Positions 6,431 through 9,011 of a stretch of 9,011 bases of DNA are shown one piece after another. Origin of the DNA: Oxalobacteraceae bacterium UBA7693 (GTDB lineage: Bacteria > Pseudomonadota > Gammaproteobacteria > Burkholderiales > Burkholderiaceae_D); assembly GCA_002482715.1 (NCBI GenBank), contig DLGN01000078.1, forward strand, positions 6,974 through 15,984, in the 5' to 3' direction. Numbering within the stretch: position 1 is the first letter of the stretch; every line of letters starts with the position of its first letter. A program made the position numbers and the translations under genes. The notes below the pieces were generated by a model that worked only from the letters and a program-made list of their open reading frames with translations, was not told where the DNA came from and searched no databases.

Positions 6431-6769
6431 GCAGGTAGCGGCTTTCAGACAGACTGCACAAAACAAGGAATAGGCCGCCCATTCACTGTATTTAAACCAA
6501 GTTCAGTCACTGTCATGTAGTCGATTTCGTCGTGCACGCCGAAGATTCTGCATGTCTGTCCACAACAGTGCAAGAAGGATCACTAAGCGCGCCGAAATAG
6601 AACAAGCGCTGCCTATTTTTTCCAAAAGAACATCGAAGCCTAAGAAAACCGCGCATTTTTTAACTCGACATCGTGCCTTTACAACATTCCACAGAAGAAA
6701 TAAGGCAAAATCAAGACAGAAGTCCTCGAATATGTTTGAATCAAAAGAAATCCTCTGCCGATCCGACGA

Positions 6770-9011
6770 ATGTCACTACCTCCACTCAGATTTTTAGAAC
6801 ATGAATCCTTTGGCCGCCGTCTGCTGGGACGTCTGTTGCCATTGATTGTATTTATCGGGACTGGAATCGCCACCGAACTCATTTTATTTGAGGAACACAG
6901 TAGGCAGGAAAGCCTAGATCGGCAAAAAATCATTAGCCACGCTGGCGAAGTGCGTGCGATTCTCGAATCAGAATTGAATGCAACTATACATCTTGCTTCT
7001 GGTTTGGTCGCATTTATTCAAGTAAAGAAAGGTGATTACAAACTCGCTGAAATTGAGCCTTGGCTGATTAGCCTGCAAAAACAAGAATCCAGCATTCGCA
7101 ACATCACTCTGGCTCCCGACAACCGGATTCAAACCATCGTCCCACGTTTAGGAAACGAGTCGGCATTAGGCATGTATTTTCCTGAGAACAAAGATCAATG
7201 GCCAGCGGTAGAACGTGTCATCAGCAGTCAACGCCCTGCACTTGCCGGGCCGTTTGAATTGAAGCAAGGTGGTATTGGCTTAGCCTATCGTGTACCAGTT
7301 TTTTTAGAAAATGGAAAATATTGGGGTCTAGTCAGCACCGTGCTGGATGCTGAATTAGTTTTTGCCAAAGCAAAACGACGTGGCGAAGAACTGCAATTGC
7401 GATTTGCGATTATTGACCTTGACCTCGCGCCAAACGCCAAACCGCTCTATGGAAAGATTGATGCACAACATAGTATCGTGAGCCACTTAAAGGTGAACGC
7501 CCCCGGTCGTCGAATAGAAATTCAGGCGATGTCAGCATCCACCGACCAAAATCAATTATTTACCCACATACAAAGATTGGCAGGTTGGTCAGTGGCACTC
7601 ATATTGAGTATTCTGATCGCAAAAACTTTTCAATTTTATCGGCATCAATCTCGCTCTTATTTTGCGCTCAACGAAAGCCAGCAACGCTTTATGCGGGCCT
7701 TTAATACCGCACCGCAAGGTATGGCCTTAGTCAATGAAGATGGTGAGTGGATCAGCGCCAATCCTATGCTGTGTCAAATCTTGGGGTACAAGGAACCCGA
7801 GTTAAGAAAGATTTCATTAGCAGAAATCGCGCCGAACTTAGCAATTCAAAATCTGCAACAAGAGTGGCAAGCACAGAATGAAAATAGTTTGCAATACGAA
7901 CTAAATTTAAAACATCGTAACGGACAAGATGTCACCTGCTTGCTCAGCCTTGCGTTCATCAATTATGAAAAGCTAGAAAAAGCCTATTGGATTTTTCAAA
8001 TCATCGATATCAGTCGACGTGTTGCCGCGGAAAAGCAAATCAGCGCAAATGCCGAATATACCCAGGCGATACTCAATAATGTCGCGGAAGGAATCATTTG
8101 CACCACGATCAACGGTGTCGTGCTAAGTATTAATCCAGCGGCAGTCAGTATCTTAAAGTTCCCTGACGAACGTTTTCTCAGTGTCGATTTTTTCCAGCTA
8201 TTGTGCGGAGAAGACAATCCAGACTTACTGGCTGAAGTCGAGCACTTCATTCAATCATCAGCGACACAACAAGTGGCGCAGTCGGTCGCGGACTCCGCTT
8301 ACTTTAAGCGTGAAAATATCATTAAAGATTATTTGGGTAATGATATTCACATCGAATTTAGTATTTCTTTCACCCAGCAAAAAAACCAGACCGATGTCAT
8401 CTTTGTGTTGCGCGATATTAGCGAACGCAAATATCTGGAGCTAATGCAAAGTGAGTTTGTCTCTATTGTTAGTCATGAACTGAGAACACCACTCACCTCG
8501 ATCATCGGCTCTTTAAAACTAATAGAGGGTGGTATTTTCGGTCACTTACCAGAATCTCTGGCACGCATGATTCACATCGCATTACAGAATGGACAGCAAC
8601 TTGCACTAATCATCAATGACATTTTAGACATGGATAAATTAGTTGCGGGAAAAATGGAATTTAAGCTGCAAGAATTGGAGGCTAGCTCCCTGATAACGAC
8701 AAGCATAGAAAATAATCAAAGCTTCGCCCGACAATATCAAATCAGCTTTGAATTCGATCAGCCAGAACAAGAATTGACGGTGAAAGCAGATCCACAGCGC
8801 GTACACCAAGTCATGTCAAATCTATTATCGAATGCCGCAAAATTCTCTAAGTCGGGAAACAAGGTTGAGATTAGCATCGCTAAGCTGGCTAACAGCGTCA
8901 AATTTACGGTGAAAGATTATGGCGAAGGGATTCCACAGCAATATCAAGATCGCTTATTTAAGAAATTTTCTCAAGTTGATAGCAGCAGCACACGACGCAA
9001 AGGTGGCACGG
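6770..9011 (+). CDS. CHASE-domain hybrid-type or simple sensor histidine kinase with two PAS domains, C-terminus outside window
   Basis: An open frame of 747 codons runs off the right edge. Domains in order: membrane segment 1 (about 18-40), periplasmic CHASE-type sensor (about 50-250, with the family-like NITLAPDN, IVPRLGNESALGMYFP and GPFELKQGGIGLAYRVPVF stretches), membrane segment 2 (about 270-288), PAS 1 (about 303-425, FNTAPQGMALVNEDG), PAS 2 (about 428-555, ILNNVAEGIICTTINGVVL), HisKA with phosphoacceptor H569 in FVSIVSHELRTPL, then HATPase_c with N-box NLLSN (684-688), G1 box DYGEG (716-720), F-box LFKKFSQVDSS and the start of the G2 box GGTG at the edge. It should autophosphorylate in response to a periplasmic ligand and pass phosphate to a response regulator; the partner, or a fused receiver domain, may lie beyond the window. 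ATG 6770 is the first ATG after the in-frame stop TGA at 6737-6739 and gives a natural N-terminus, although no Shine-Dalgarno is evident. It is divergent from the ABC operon. Confidence 0.92.
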   Translation, partial: MSLPPLRFLEHESFGRRLLGRLLPLIVFIGTGIATELILFEEHSRQESLDRQKIISHAGEVRAILESELNATIHLASGLVAFIQVKKGDYKLAEIEPWLISLQKQESSIRNITLAPDNRIQTIVPRLGNESALGMYFPENKDQWPAVERVISSQRPALAGPFELKQGGIGLAYRVPVFLENGKYWGLVSTVLDAELVFAKAKRRGEELQLRFAIIDLDLAPNAKPLYGKIDAQHSIVSHLKVNAPGRRIEIQAMSASTDQNQLFTHIQRLAGWSVALILSILIAKTFQFYRHQSRSYFALNESQQRFMRAFNTAPQGMALVNEDGEWISANPMLCQILGYKEPELRKISLAEIAPNLAIQNLQQEWQAQNENSLQYELNLKHRNGQDVTCLLSLAFINYEKLEKAYWIFQIIDISRRVAAEKQISANAEYTQAILNNVAEGIICTTINGVVLSINPAAVSILKFPDERFLSVDFFQLLCGEDNPDLLAEVEHFIQSSATQQVAQSVADSAYFKRENIIKDYLGNDIHIEFSISFTQQKNQTDVIFVLRDISERKYLELMQSEFVSIVSHELRTPLTSIIGSLKLIEGGIFGHLPESLARMIHIALQNGQQLALIINDILDMDKLVAGKMEFKLQELEASSLITTSIENNQSFARQYQISFEFDQPEQELTVKADPQRVHQVMSNLLSNAAKFSKSGNKVEISIAKLANSVKFTVKDYGEGIPQQYQDRLFKKFSQVDSSSTRRKGGT

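Larger units (their letters stand above)
6342..6769. other. Divergent intergenic region between ABC operon and CHASE kinase
   Basis: This 428-nt region separates two divergent transcription units. It must hold the promoters of both, and is long for that alone. I see a weak promoter candidate for the ABC side, an 8-bp palindrome CGTGCACG at 6531-6538, and no convincing sigma70 or sigma54 promoter for the kinase. A plus-strand frame from 6552 (81 codons) is very basic, has no ribosome site and runs into the kinase gene, so it is not called as a gene. Confidence 0.6.

Noticed and set aside
6580..6625. Terminator-like AGCGC/GCGCT pairing followed by T tract on the plus strand
   Set aside because: Only five pairs with a 15-nt loop and several bases between stem and T tract; no gene upstream on that strand to terminate.
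6552..6797. 81-codon plus-strand open frame upstream of the kinase
   Set aside because: Strongly basic, low-complexity composition, no Shine-Dalgarno, and it overlaps the kinase start out of frame. A 21-codon internal start at 6732 could be a leader peptide but has no support.
1..9011. CRISPR arrays, insertion sequences, tRNA or rRNA genes, phage genes
   Set aside because: No regular spaced repeats, transposase-like frames, terminal inverted repeats or tRNA/rRNA motifs were seen on either strand.

Overview
This is a stretch of Gram-negative bacterial chromosome with low to middling GC content. An outer-membrane TonB-dependent receptor with a signal peptide shows the Gram-negative envelope. 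Overall gene style suggests a proteobacterium, possibly a betaproteobacterium; that placement is an impression from protein style, not a computed result.

Layout. (1) Positions 1-3504, all on the minus strand: a vitamin B12 uptake operon. It reads, in transcription order, sigma70-like promoter (3476-3504), cobalamin riboswitch aptamer (3256-3468), probable intrinsic terminator as expression platform (3213-3245), a further leader of about 200 nt, btuB (TonB-dependent receptor), btuC (FecCD-type inner-membrane permease) and the first 32 codons of btuD (ATPase), which runs off the left edge. No btuF is visible. (2) Positions 3505-3780: non-coding, with no convincing terminator. (3) Positions 3781-6341, minus strand: a two-gene ABC exporter-type operon, ATPase then a 565-residue two-half membrane protein, joined by an ATGATG stop/start overlap. 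Its substrate is unknown. (4) Positions 6342-6769: a divergent non-coding region of 428 nt. (5) Positions 6770-9011, plus strand: a large membrane sensor histidine kinase, CHASE-PAS-PAS-HisKA-HATPase, cut by the right edge inside the ATPase domain. It is absent from simple closed-ORF lists because its stop codon is outside the window.

How they work together. When B12 is scarce the riboswitch should permit transcription of btuBCD: BtuB brings cobalamin across the outer membrane using TonB energy, and BtuCD carries it across the inner membrane. The ABC pair and the divergent CHASE kinase may form a sensor/transporter neighbourhood, but the sequence gives only their adjacency.

The most informative observations are the complete riboswitch with promoter, P1 stem and terminator; the repeat of the terminator loop sequence near btuB; the recurrent double start codons; and the uncharacterised ABC pair beside the CHASE kinase. 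I do not see clear evidence of a wholly new system.
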